Assembly: GCA_015232555.1 (NCBI GenBank)
Contig: JADFZJ010000029.1
Span: forward strand, 1-53,273
Direction: 5' to 3'
DNA from: Desulfamplus sp.
GTDB lineage: Bacteria > Desulfobacterota > Desulfobacteria > Desulfobacterales > Desulfobacteraceae
DNA length: 53,273 bases
Made by a program: the position numbers and the translations under genes. Below the pieces are notes generated by a model. It ran no database searches, was not told where the DNA came from, and was given only the letters and a program-made list of their open reading frames with translations. Position 1 is the stretch's first letter, and each line of letters opens with the position of its first letter. Shown here in pieces: positions 1-8,529 of this stretch.

Positions 1-39
1 ATTTATAAGGAGGTCGCATTAGCACATGCAAGAACCTAA
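1..39 (+). CDS. possible 3' end of an upstream gene (partial)
   Basis: Frame 1 is open from the window edge and ends in TAA at 37-39, giving a tail that reads IYKEVALAHART. The other two plus frames close sooner, and a strong hairpin terminator follows at 149-196. This fits the last codons of a gene that lies outside the window. The stretch is too short to name. A competing reading is a 58-codon frame from an ATG at 26 behind an AGGAGG, but it runs straight through the terminator hairpin and looks unlike protein. Confidence 0.2.
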   Translation: MYKEVALAHART

Positions 40-148
40 CCGGACACTACTGATTATTTTGATGTATAGTGCAATATTTTCCGATTTGACAAAAAAAAAT
101 ATCTATGTTAGGGCATTTAAAAGTAAAAAGACTACCCCAATTGGTAGA

Positions 149-196
149 AAAAACAGAAAGGCTGCTTGGAACTATTCAAGCAGCCTTTCTGTTTTT
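149..196. terminator. perfect 20-bp hairpin, bidirectional intrinsic terminator
   Basis: The arms 149-168 and 177-196 are exactly complementary over 20 bp, with an 8-nt loop (169-176). The stem core is CAGAAAGGCTGCTTG, and the outer end is A-rich on one side and T-rich on the other, so it can end transcription in both directions. It separates whatever lies left of the window from the small gene at 241. Confidence 0.8.
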
Positions 197-240
197 GTAT
201 GAAGAATATTAAACAATCTTTTTTAAAAAAGGAGAAAATT

Positions 241-546
241 ATGTCAAGAACAAATAGCAAAATAAAAGTAACCGAGTGGTATGGTCTAAAGTGCCCAACG
301 TGCTTTCTAAAAACAAAAACATTAAAAAGAGTAATAGAGTCACTGCGAAAAATTCTAACTCATAGCAACCCCAATATTGTATTAAATTTTAAAAACAGTT
401 GGAATGAAAACGTATTTGAGAGATGGATTAACCTATCTGCAGAAGACCGTAAAGACACATTCGCACCAGCAGCCGAACGCTTTGTCATAAAATTTGGAGC
501 GATTCATAACATTACTGGAAATTCTCAATTTCTTAGTTTCATGTAA
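241..546 (+). CDS. small hypothetical protein with a CPTC motif (101 aa)
   Basis: I do not recognise this family. The ATG at 241 is chosen over an upstream in-frame ATG at 166 because an AAAGGAG-type ribosome binding site lies just before it and the upstream start falls inside the terminator hairpin. The predicted 101-aa protein is basic in its first half, carries a CxxC pair in the context WYGLKCPTCFLK that could bind metal or act as a redox pair, and has no signal peptide or membrane segment. It could be a truncated or stand-alone small domain. It sits between a terminator and the defence-type operon, separated from the latter by about 225 bp that include an inverted repeat, so it is probably a separate transcription unit. 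Confidence 0.45.
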   Translation: MSRTNSKIKVTEWYGLKCPTCFLKTKTLKRVIESLRKILTHSNPNIVLNFKNSWNENVFERWINLSAEDRKDTFAPAAERFVIKFGAIHNITGNSQFLSFM

Positions 547-601
547 TAACGTAGGACAAGTTGCCATCTATCTGACTAAAAAATCTATAAAATTTACTAT
601 T

Positions 602-661
602 ACACAGAAACATATTCTCTCTGTTGTTTATTTATTACAAAAATATAATATGTTTCTGTGT
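602..661. repeat. 15-bp perfect inverted repeat upstream of the helicase operon
   Basis: ACACAGAAACATATT at 602-616 is exactly repeated in inverse at 647-661, separated by 30 nt of AT-rich DNA. It lies about 110 bp before the ATG at 772 in an otherwise gene-free stretch (547-771). It could be an operator, the footprint of a two-site regulator, or a weak terminator; there is no T-run directly after it. I see no other gene in this interval. Confidence 0.5.
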
Positions 662-771
662 CAAAACAATCGCTCACAACTTAAACATAAAAATCATGAC
701 ATATCTATCAAATCAATATAATACTATTTCTGTAATGTTCTGAATTTATCTTTTTGAATAAAGGGGTAATC

Positions 772-3678
772 ATGTTTACAACAACATCACAGAAACGAAC
801 TCCAAATCAGAGTCAATGCGAAGCTATTACATTTACAGATGCTCCTCTTCTTATAATAGCGGGACCGGGTTCAGGTAAGACCTTCACCTTAGTTGAAAGA
901 GTGTTATATCTTATTACTCAAAAACAACTTCAACCTGAAAATCTTTTTGTGGCTACATTTACGGAAAAAGCTGCGAGTGAGCTTATAACTCGTATTTCTA
1001 ACCGATTGTTAGAGTCCAATATTAAATTCAATGTATATGATATGTATATTGGCACTATCCATTCTATCTGTCTTAAAATCCTTGAAGATTACCGTGAATA
1101 CACAAGACTCGGGCGTAATTATACAGTTATGGATAGCTTTGACCAACAGTATTTTTTATATCAGAGAATGGCAGATTACGATAATATAGTAGGTATAGAC
1201 AATATTAACGGTGGTGAAGATAACAGTAGATGGCAAAAATCAGAGTATCTGCTTAAATGGATTAACAAAATAAGTGAAGAAAATATTAATATTGATGCAC
1301 TGTTGAAATCTGGAGATATACAGCTTATAGCTTTGGCAAACTGCTATGAATGTTATCAAAAACAGCTTGAAGAAACTAACACCCTCGATTTTTCAACAAT
1401 TCAACTCGAAGCATACCGTTTGCTTGACAGAAATCCAGATGTTCTTAAAAAATTACAAGAAAAAATCAGATATTTAATGATTGACGAATATCAGGACACC
1501 AACACTATACAAGAATCTATTTTATTAAAAATAGCTGGCAATAATAATGACTCTAAAATTTGTGTTGTCGGGGACGATGACCAAGGACTGTATCGTTTCA
1601 GGGGGGCTACCATACGCAATATTCTTGAATTTCCTGCTAACTTTCCTAAAGATGCTTGTAAACAAGTCAAGTTGACTACTAATTACCGCTCCCACCCTGA
1701 TATTATCAATTTTTATAATACATGGATGGATAGTTTAGACTGGAATCATAGAGGTATAACATTTCGGTTTGATAAAACAGTTGAGCCACAACAAAATAAA
1801 AGTTTTCCTGATATACCATCTGTGTTTAAGGTTTCGGGTTATATTGGACAAGATAATTGGAAAGAAGAACTCCTTGATTTTCTGCATCATTTGAGAACCA
1901 ATATTTTAACTGACTTCAATCAGGTCGCCTTCCTTTTTAGTTCCGTTAAAAATGATAAAGTAAAAGACCTCTCGGACTTTCTTGAACAACATTCTATTCC
2001 TGTTTATTCCCCTCGTTCTGATATGTTTTTTGAGCGTCAAGAAATACAGCTTTTAATAGGTTCTTATTTATTTTTATTTCGCAGATATGGTGAGATAAGG
2101 CAATGGGATGATAATATTCATCTTCATATATGGGAATATTACGATAGCTGTTTGAAAAAATTTGCGGACTGTCTAAGACAAAATGAAAACAGAGATTTAC
2201 TTAGATGGTGTCAGATAAAAGCAAAAGAGATTTATAACTTATCCCATAATACAGATTATGGATTCAGTGGGTTATTTTATGAGTTGTTGCAGTTTCCGCT
2301 TTTCAGCAGATATTTAGTTGATGAAACAGCAACAGGAGTAATTGACGGCAGACCTCTAAGAAACATAGCTATATTTTCCAATCTATTAATTAAATTCGAG
2401 TATCTTCACCATATTACAATATTAAATCCTAACTATCTTGATAGAAATTTAATCGCTTTGTTTAATCAGTATATAAGATTCCTTTATGATGGTGGTATTG
2501 GCGAGTATGAAGATAAAGCAGAATATGCACCGAAAGGGTGTATTTCTTTTATGACGATACATCAATCAAAAGGGCTTGAATTTCCTGTTGTTGTCGTTGG
2601 TTCGTTAAATACAGACCCCAGAAAACAATATACTGAGTTAGACGAGAAGTTACAGAAAGATTTTTATCAAAAACCACCTTTTGAGCCAATAGAAAAAACA
2701 AAATATTATGATTTCTGGAGGAAGTTTTATACAGCTTTTTCCAGAGCACAGAATTTTCTTATACTCACCTGTCAAGAAAAAGAACCTGCTGGCAGAGGGA
2801 CAAGACGAGTTCCATCAAAGGCTTTTCAACAATTCTATAATCCGCTGGAGTCATGGCGGAATATCGTATTTGATAAAAATATAATTGAACTTGAAACAGT
2901 TAAAAACGTAAATATAAAAAATGAATACTCATTTACCTCCCATATTCTGCTCTATGAGAACTGCCCTCAACAATATCGCTTTTTTAAAGAACTTGAATTT
3001 TCACCAGTTCGTCAAAGTCCTATGCTATTTGGATCGTTAGTGCATCAAACCATAGAAGATGTTCATAAAGCTGTATTAAGAGGAGAAGAACACATTATAT
3101 GTAATGAAAAAATTGAAAACTGGTTTCATACCAATTATATCAACCTAACCAAAAAAGAGCGTGTTTATCTTGCTCCATTAACACAAGAAGCAGCTTTAAA
3201 GCATATAAAACGCTACGTTGAAAGACAAAATGATAACTGGGCAAGCATCAAAGAGGCAGAGGTTGAAGTCGCACTTGTTAAAGATAGCTATATACTGAAA
3301 GGACAGGTTGACCTTATCAGAGGTGAACATGATACTGTTGAGATTATTGATTTTAAATCAGAAAAGAAACCAGATTTGCATAATGGTAGAGATGCTTTAG
3401 AGAAATACCGAAGGCAGTTGGAAATATATGCTCATCTGGTAGAAGAAAAATATGGTCATAATGTAAGCCAGATGCACCTTTATTATACATCGGAAAAAGA
3501 CGGTAATCCTATGGTGAGCTTTAAGAAGGATACCAAGAACATTGATAAAACTATTGAAGTGATTGACCAAACTGTTGCAAAAATTGAAAAAAAAGACTTT
3601 ACTCTCTCCCCTGAAAACAGACAGGGGAAGCTATGTGGTGATTGTGATATGCGACATTATTGTAATGCGATAATATAA
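772..3678 (+). CDS. UvrD/PcrA-like SF1 helicase fused to an iron-sulfur PD-(D/E)XK nuclease
   Basis: A 968-aa protein that should unwind and cut DNA. The start is the ATG at 772 (preceded by AAAGGGG) rather than a TTG 18 nt earlier. SF1 motifs appear in order: Walker A GPGSGKT at residues 31-37, the Q-motif region before it, DEYQDT, VGDDDQGLYRFRGA, TTNYRS, MTIHQSKGLEF and the YTAFSRA arginine motif. The C-terminal quarter is a RecB/AddB/Cas4-type nuclease: D847 in GQVDLI, D860 and K862 in IIDFKS, and a later Q-rich helix. One cysteine before the nuclease core (C731, YENCPQQYRF) and C955-x2-C958-x5-C964 after it match the 4Fe-4S 'iron staple' of AddB and Cas4. The mod gene starts 11 bp downstream, so this is the first gene of a three-gene operon with a type III restriction-modification pair. 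A defence role, perhaps processing DNA ends made by Res, is inferred from context. Confidence 0.9.
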   Translation: MFTTTSQKRTPNQSQCEAITFTDAPLLIIAGPGSGKTFTLVERVLYLITQKQLQPENLFVATFTEKAASELITRISNRLLESNIKFNVYDMYIGTIHSICLKILEDYREYTRLGRNYTVMDSFDQQYFLYQRMADYDNIVGIDNINGGEDNSRWQKSEYLLKWINKISEENINIDALLKSGDIQLIALANCYECYQKQLEETNTLDFSTIQLEAYRLLDRNPDVLKKLQEKIRYLMIDEYQDTNTIQESILLKIAGNNNDSKICVVGDDDQGLYRFRGATIRNILEFPANFPKDACKQVKLTTNYRSHPDIINFYNTWMDSLDWNHRGITFRFDKTVEPQQNKSFPDIPSVFKVSGYIGQDNWKEELLDFLHHLRTNILTDFNQVAFLFSSVKNDKVKDLSDFLEQHSIPVYSPRSDMFFERQEIQLLIGSYLFLFRRYGEIRQWDDNIHLHIWEYYDSCLKKFADCLRQNENRDLLRWCQIKAKEIYNLSHNTDYGFSGLFYELLQFPLFSRYLVDETATGVIDGRPLRNIAIFSNLLIKFEYLHHITILNPNYLDRNLIALFNQYIRFLYDGGIGEYEDKAEYAPKGCISFMTIHQSKGLEFPVVVVGSLNTDPRKQYTELDEKLQKDFYQKPPFEPIEKTKYYDFWRKFYTAFSRAQNFLILTCQEKEPAGRGTRRVPSKAFQQFYNPLESWRNIVFDKNIIELETVKNVNIKNEYSFTSHILLYENCPQQYRFFKELEFSPVRQSPMLFGSLVHQTIEDVHKAVLRGEEHIICNEKIENWFHTNYINLTKKERVYLAPLTQEAALKHIKRYVERQNDNWASIKEAEVEVALVKDSYILKGQVDLIRGEHDTVEIIDFKSEKKPDLHNGRDALEKYRRQLEIYAHLVEEKYGHNVSQMHLYYTSEKDGNPMVSFKKDTKNIDKTIEVIDQTVAKIEKKDFTLSPENRQGKLCGDCDMRHYCNAII

Positions 3679-3689
3679 AAGGCTGAAAT

Positions 3690-5501
3690 ATGGAAGAGCA
3701 ACAAAAACTTTTTAAAGACAAACAACCTGAAACAGAACCAATACAATCAATTGAAAAATACGAGTTTGATGAGCCAATAAAAGGTTATCCTGAACTAAGA
3801 TGGCAAGGTAAGAGACCTTTCAGGTCAACACAGTATTATCCTGCACAGTTAAAAGAAATACATGGTGAACCTGTTGATGGTTGGCTTAACCGTATTTATT
3901 GGGGTGATAATTTACAGGTGATGAGCCACTTGCTTAAAGAGTTCAGGGGTAAAGTTCAGTTAGTATATATTGACCCTCCTTTTGATAGTAAAGCTGATTA
4001 TAAGAAAAAAATAAGTTTACATGGACAACAAGCAACTAATGACCACACAGCTTTTGAGGAAAAGCAATATACAGATATTTGGAATAATGATGAATATTTG
4101 CAGTTTATGTATGAACGCTTGATATTATTAAGAGAACTATTGTCTGAAGAAGGTACAATATATTTACATTGCGACTACCATAAAGTTCACCATTTGCGAT
4201 GTATTTTAGATGAAATTTTTGGGTCAGACAACTTTGTTAATGAAATCACTTGGTATTATTATAATAAAATGGCTCCTGATTCTAAATGCTTTCCACGAGC
4301 CTCAGATAAAATTTTATCGTATGCAAAATCTATTGGGAATCAGATTTTTCATAAGCAGGTTGAAAAAAGGGATACGCCTGTAAAACAACTTGTAAGAAAG
4401 TTTGTAGGTGGTAAAGCGATAAATGCAAGAGATGAAGACGGTAAAGTAATGTACAGAATAACAGATACAAAAAGAGTTGATGATGTATGGCGTTTATCAA
4501 TGTTACAACCAGCAGATAAAATTGAACCTCTTGGTTACCCCACTCAAAAACCCGAAGCCCTTTTAGAACGTATCGTCAAAGCATCTTCTAATCCAGACGA
4601 CCTCATTTTAGACTGCTTCATGGGTTCAGGAACAACCCAAGCAGTAGCCATGAAACTTGGCAGACGATTCATTGGTGCAGACATTAATCTTGGTGCTGTT
4701 CAAATTACTACAAAAAGACTTCTTAATATCGCAAATGAAATAAAATCCAAAAATACTCAGCCAACTATTTTTAATGACGAATCAGATGATACTCCTATGT
4801 ATTACACAGGATTTTCAGTATATAACGTCAACAACTATGACGTTTTCCGTAATCCTGTTGAAGCTAAAGACCTCCTTATGCAAGCCTTAGAAATCCAGCA
4901 GTTACCGCATAATAAAATATATGATGGTGAGAAAGATGGGCGTATGGTTAAAATCATGCCAATCAACCGTATAGCCACTAAAGCAGACCTGAATGAGCTA
5001 ATCTCAAATCTTGACTACAAAACCTTTGAAAAAAGAAAGGCGGAGCATCCTAACCAACCAGTTGAGCGTATCAGTCTTATCTGTATGGGACACGAACCTG
5101 ATTTAGGTGCTGCACTCTCACAAGAGTCTGGCTATAAACTTGATGTTGAAGTTGTTGATATATATAGAGATAAAGCTCACCTTGAATTTAAGCGAGATTC
5201 CGAAGCAAAGGTTGTTATTCGTGATAAAAACCTTGTCATAGAAAACTTCTACCCTATGAACCTACTCCAAAAGTTCAGTATGTTTAAAGAAAATGTTCAA
5301 AATTGGAAGGAACTGGCTGAATCAATAATGATTGATTGGGATTATGATGGTCAAGTTTTAAAACCAGCAATAATAGATATACCTGAAAAAAACAAAACAG
5401 TTACTGGAACATATCCTTTACCTGATAAAACAGGAGCTATTCGTGTAAAAATAACTGACCTTCTTTCAGAGAGTTGGGAAGGTGAGGTTTATAATGGCTA
5501 A
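3690..5501 (+). CDS. type III restriction-modification system DNA methyltransferase subunit (Mod)
   Basis: A 603-aa N6-adenine/N4-cytosine-type DNA methyltransferase of the beta class. The catalytic motif IV is DPPF at residues 95-98, and the SAM-binding motif I, DCFMGSGTT, follows at about 308-316. That order (IV, target recognition, I) is the one used by type III Mod proteins. TQKPEALLERI before motif I is also typical. The region from about 370 to 603 is an extra C-terminal domain I cannot name. It lies 11 bp after the helicase-nuclease gene, and its last 8 nt overlap the start of res, so the three are likely translated from one message. Family knowledge says Mod modifies one strand of an asymmetric site and gives the specificity for Res. 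Confidence 0.93.
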   Translation: MEEQQKLFKDKQPETEPIQSIEKYEFDEPIKGYPELRWQGKRPFRSTQYYPAQLKEIHGEPVDGWLNRIYWGDNLQVMSHLLKEFRGKVQLVYIDPPFDSKADYKKKISLHGQQATNDHTAFEEKQYTDIWNNDEYLQFMYERLILLRELLSEEGTIYLHCDYHKVHHLRCILDEIFGSDNFVNEITWYYYNKMAPDSKCFPRASDKILSYAKSIGNQIFHKQVEKRDTPVKQLVRKFVGGKAINARDEDGKVMYRITDTKRVDDVWRLSMLQPADKIEPLGYPTQKPEALLERIVKASSNPDDLILDCFMGSGTTQAVAMKLGRRFIGADINLGAVQITTKRLLNIANEIKSKNTQPTIFNDESDDTPMYYTGFSVYNVNNYDVFRNPVEAKDLLMQALEIQQLPHNKIYDGEKDGRMVKIMPINRIATKADLNELISNLDYKTFEKRKAEHPNQPVERISLICMGHEPDLGAALSQESGYKLDVEVVDIYRDKAHLEFKRDSEAKVVIRDKNLVIENFYPMNLLQKFSMFKENVQNWKELAESIMIDWDYDGQVLKPAIIDIPEKNKTVTGTYPLPDKTGAIRVKITDLLSESWEGEVYNG

Positions 5502-8160
5502 AAAAACTCAAACAGCAATTGACATTGATTTTGCTTTTTTTGAATACCTACATCTGTTTTATACTGAAAATAAAAAAGCTATACGAAGACATTACAGAGA
5601 ACCTACTAAGCTATTTCTTGATTTCAACGATATTGAAAAAAATACAAATGCTTATCTTAGAATACCGCAATTTGAAGCTCTTGAGATGTATGTCTTTCTA
5701 AAAGAATATCTTAAACATAAACCAGTCCATCAAATATTCGATGACTGGTATCATAAAAATAAGAAATTTGAAAAGCGGTCAGATGCTGGCTTACATTCGG
5801 GAGAACAGATTGACCTTTTTGGTGTCCTTGATGAAAAATCATATAAAAGACTTTTTTCTAAAATGCAGTCCAGCAGCAGAACCTATCCTAATTATATCTT
5901 TGCTCTTACTATGGGAACTGGTAAGACAATACTCATGGCAACATGTATATTCTATGAATTTATACTTGCATCAAAGTTTCCAGATGATCCTCTTTACTGC
6001 AATAATGCTTTGGTATTTGCCCCTGACAAAACTGTATTACAGTCATTAAGAGAGATAGAAGAATTTGATAAATCCAAAGTTATCCCTCCTGAATATTTCA
6101 ACTTTCTCAATACTCATCTTCAATTCCATTATCTTGAGGACTCTGGTGTAACGCTTAACACTTTAGACAGGTCTCAATTCAACATCATAGTGTCAAATGC
6201 CCAAAAAATCATATTGAAGAAAAAACATAAAGAGAAGCTGGCTCAAGATATGCTTTTTGATTCTGACAAAAAACATACGGTCAAGATGTCAGATGTTTAT
6301 AGCGAAATACAAGACCTTTATGGAGATGATACCCCTGAAGATGAAACTGAATTAACCACAAACCAACGATTTAACAAACTATGTCGTCTTGAAAATATGG
6401 GTATTTATGTTGATGAAGCTCATCACGCATTTGGTGAACAACTTGCTAAGGATATGGGGGTTGCAAAGTCATCATCACAAACCAGTCTTAGAATCACCAT
6501 TGATACTTTAGCTGTCAATCTGCAAAAAGCAGGAACTCAAGTAGTCAGCTGCTTTAATTACACAGGCACACCTTATGTTAAAAGGGATATTCTACCAGAA
6601 GTTGTTTATGCTTACGGTCTCAGGAAAGCTATAGATAAAAGATATTTGAAAACCGTCAAACTTAACGCTTACAGTAATCCAAAAGCATTTGAATTTATAA
6701 AATTGGTTATTAATGATTTCTGGAAGAACTATGGTGAAAATAGGAGAGAAGGTATATTACCAAAAATAGCTTTTTTTGCTGCAACTATAAGCGAAATTAC
6801 AGACGACCTAAGACCTATGGTTGAACAAGTATTAGTTGAACTAAATATACCTGTTAATAAAGTGCTTGTAAATGTAGGGGACACCACCGTAACAACTAAT
6901 GATGATATTCGTGAGTTTAACCGTCTTGACAAACCTGATTCTGAAAAGCAATTTATTTTATTAGTCAATAAAGGACGTGAAGGCTGGAATTGTCGGTCTT
7001 TATTCAGTGTAGCTATGTTCAGACAACCAAAGTCAAGGGTTTTTGTATTACAAGCTACTATGAGATGCTTAAGAGAAATTGGTGATATACAAGAGGAAGC
7101 TAATATATATCTGTCTGAGGAAAACAGGCAAATACTTGATGATGAACTACAACAGAATTTTAGAATAAGTGCAGAAGAATTTGAACGAAAATCCAATACT
7201 GAAAAAAGACAAGAAACTGTTACTCCAGTGCCACCACCAATTAAAATTAAAATCAATAGAGTTAGACGATTATATGACATCAAAAAGAAAGAACCTGAAT
7301 TTGGTATGTCATTTGAATTGGAAAATGCTGATACTGAAAAATACAGAATTATTCATACTCAAAGGTTAGGATTAGAAACGTCAACTAATTACAAGGTATA
7401 TGAAACACAAAATGATGTATCATATATCAAAGACAAAAGAATATTCAGCCCTCTTACTTTGACATCAGAAATAGCACGGTATATGAACCATTCAGCCATT
7501 GAAATTGAGGATATACTCGTACCTTCTAAAGAAGGTATGGACACAATACTATCAGCCGTTAATGAATTTAACGAGCTGATTTATGACTGGATTATACCAA
7601 AGCTGTTTAATGCTTTATATTCTCTTATAAAAACAGAAACCGTAGAAACAGAAGATATTGACTTAGTAAAAATCCCTGAGAGTGGCAATTTTACAATATC
7701 AGCTAACCCTGAACTTATTGTCAGCATTAATGATACTGTTTTTAAACAATTTAAAGATAAGAGCTTTCACCTTGATAAATATTGTTTTGACTCACGACCT
7801 GAAAAAGATTTTTTTGAGAATATAATTAAAAGTGATGAAATAAATAAAATATGGTTCACTGGTATGTTGACTCACGGTCAAAGTGATTTTTACATTCATT
7901 ATATTGATCATGAAGTATCTGCTGTCCGCACATATTATCCTGATTTCCTTATTCAAAAAAAAGACGGCACTTATATTATTGTTGAAGTCAAAGGAGACCA
8001 CCAGATTGATGACCCTATTGTCCAATCCAAGAAGGAATTTGCTCAACAGATGGCTACTGACAACAACATGATATATTATATGATACCAAGCACACAAGTA
8101 AACACAGCACGAAGTCAAATTGGTCTTGAGGAGTATTTTATACAAGAAGCTATATTTTAG
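5494..8160 (+). CDS. type III restriction enzyme Res subunit (SF2 helicase plus PD-(D/E)XK nuclease)
   Basis: An 888-aa protein. The ATG at 5494 overlaps the mod stop and has a GGTGAGG ribosome site, so I prefer it to a GTG four codons upstream. The SF2 motor is complete: MGTGKT (K144), DEAH at 307-310, motif III-like YTGTPY, and motif VI-like QATMRCLR after GREGWNC. The C-terminal endonuclease shows D817 in YYPDF and E831-x-K833 in IVEVKGDH, the classic PD...ExK site, so cleavage should be active. Together with Mod it should cut DNA with pairs of unmethylated sites after ATP-driven communication along DNA. A decayed copy of its last 50 codons lies just downstream at 8366-8512. Confidence 0.93.
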   Translation: MAKKTQTAIDIDFAFFEYLHLFYTENKKAIRRHYREPTKLFLDFNDIEKNTNAYLRIPQFEALEMYVFLKEYLKHKPVHQIFDDWYHKNKKFEKRSDAGLHSGEQIDLFGVLDEKSYKRLFSKMQSSSRTYPNYIFALTMGTGKTILMATCIFYEFILASKFPDDPLYCNNALVFAPDKTVLQSLREIEEFDKSKVIPPEYFNFLNTHLQFHYLEDSGVTLNTLDRSQFNIIVSNAQKIILKKKHKEKLAQDMLFDSDKKHTVKMSDVYSEIQDLYGDDTPEDETELTTNQRFNKLCRLENMGIYVDEAHHAFGEQLAKDMGVAKSSSQTSLRITIDTLAVNLQKAGTQVVSCFNYTGTPYVKRDILPEVVYAYGLRKAIDKRYLKTVKLNAYSNPKAFEFIKLVINDFWKNYGENRREGILPKIAFFAATISEITDDLRPMVEQVLVELNIPVNKVLVNVGDTTVTTNDDIREFNRLDKPDSEKQFILLVNKGREGWNCRSLFSVAMFRQPKSRVFVLQATMRCLREIGDIQEEANIYLSEENRQILDDELQQNFRISAEEFERKSNTEKRQETVTPVPPPIKIKINRVRRLYDIKKKEPEFGMSFELENADTEKYRIIHTQRLGLETSTNYKVYETQNDVSYIKDKRIFSPLTLTSEIARYMNHSAIEIEDILVPSKEGMDTILSAVNEFNELIYDWIIPKLFNALYSLIKTETVETEDIDLVKIPESGNFTISANPELIVSINDTVFKQFKDKSFHLDKYCFDSRPEKDFFENIIKSDEINKIWFTGMLTHGQSDFYIHYIDHEVSAVRTYYPDFLIQKKDGTYIIVEVKGDHQIDDPIVQSKKEFAQQMATDNNMIYYMIPSTQVNTARSQIGLEEYFIQEAIF

Positions 8161-8171
8161 CTAATTACTTA

Positions 8172-8312
8172 TTAAATATTTAATACAAAATCGGTTTTTA
8201 TTTTAGTGATAATGTCAATTATTGTTTTCAAATCAAGCTCAGTAATTACAACATAATAGTGTTCATGGTCGTTATGATTATCTATATTGTATTTTTTACG
8301 CCAAGTTTTGGG
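8172..8312 (-). pseudogene. possible short coding remnant, minus strand
   Basis: On the minus strand a 46-codon open stretch ends in TAA at 8172. It reads like the tail of a real soluble protein, with charged and aliphatic alternation (for example HEHYYVVITELDLKTII), but it has no start codon and is closed upstream by a stop at 8313. It lies in the 370-bp gap between res and the GHKL gene, beside the res fragment, so it may be debris from the same rearrangement. I cannot name the family. Confidence 0.25.
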
Positions 8313-8365
8313 TTAAAATAAAACATGCTGATTTGATGAGCTATAAAGAAAGGTTGTATTACCCC

Positions 8366-8512
8366 ATCAAAGGCGACCATCAAATGGATGATCCAGTTGT
8401 ACTTGCAAAACAGGATTTTGCCAAACAAATGGCATCTGAAAATAATATGACATATTACATGATACCTGGCACTAAAGCGATCTTGGCAAAAAGCATATTG
8501 GGTTTAAACTAA
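8366..8512 (+). pseudogene. 3' fragment of a second res gene
   Basis: The 48 codons here read IKGDHQMDDPVVLAKQ onward and end ILGLN-stop. They align without gaps to the C-terminus of the intact Res just upstream (VKGDHQIDDPIVQSKK...), with about 60 percent identical residues by eye, including ASENNMTYYMIPGT against ATDNNMIYYMIPST. Directly before the fragment the frame reads LYYP, which also occurs in Res sixteen residues earlier, so the PD...ExK core may have been deleted precisely. It is too diverged to be a recent tandem duplication; more likely it is what remains of an older type III system replaced at this spot. Confidence 0.75.
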
Positions 8513-8529
8513 AAAAACTTGGTGTTTAA

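Noticed and set aside
1-148. Missing half of comM at the left edge
   Set aside because: No frame here encodes the C-terminal part of ComM and the junction core (GACAGGGATTCAT) is absent, so the left end of the island is outside the window.
26-202. 58-codon frame from an ATG behind AGGAGG near the window start
   Set aside because: Most of it lies in the perfect terminator hairpin and a low-complexity stretch; the translated sequence is not protein-like.
6729-7283. Long minus-strand frame within res
   Set aside because: Antisense to the conserved helicase domain, with no motif and composition that mirrors the res codons.
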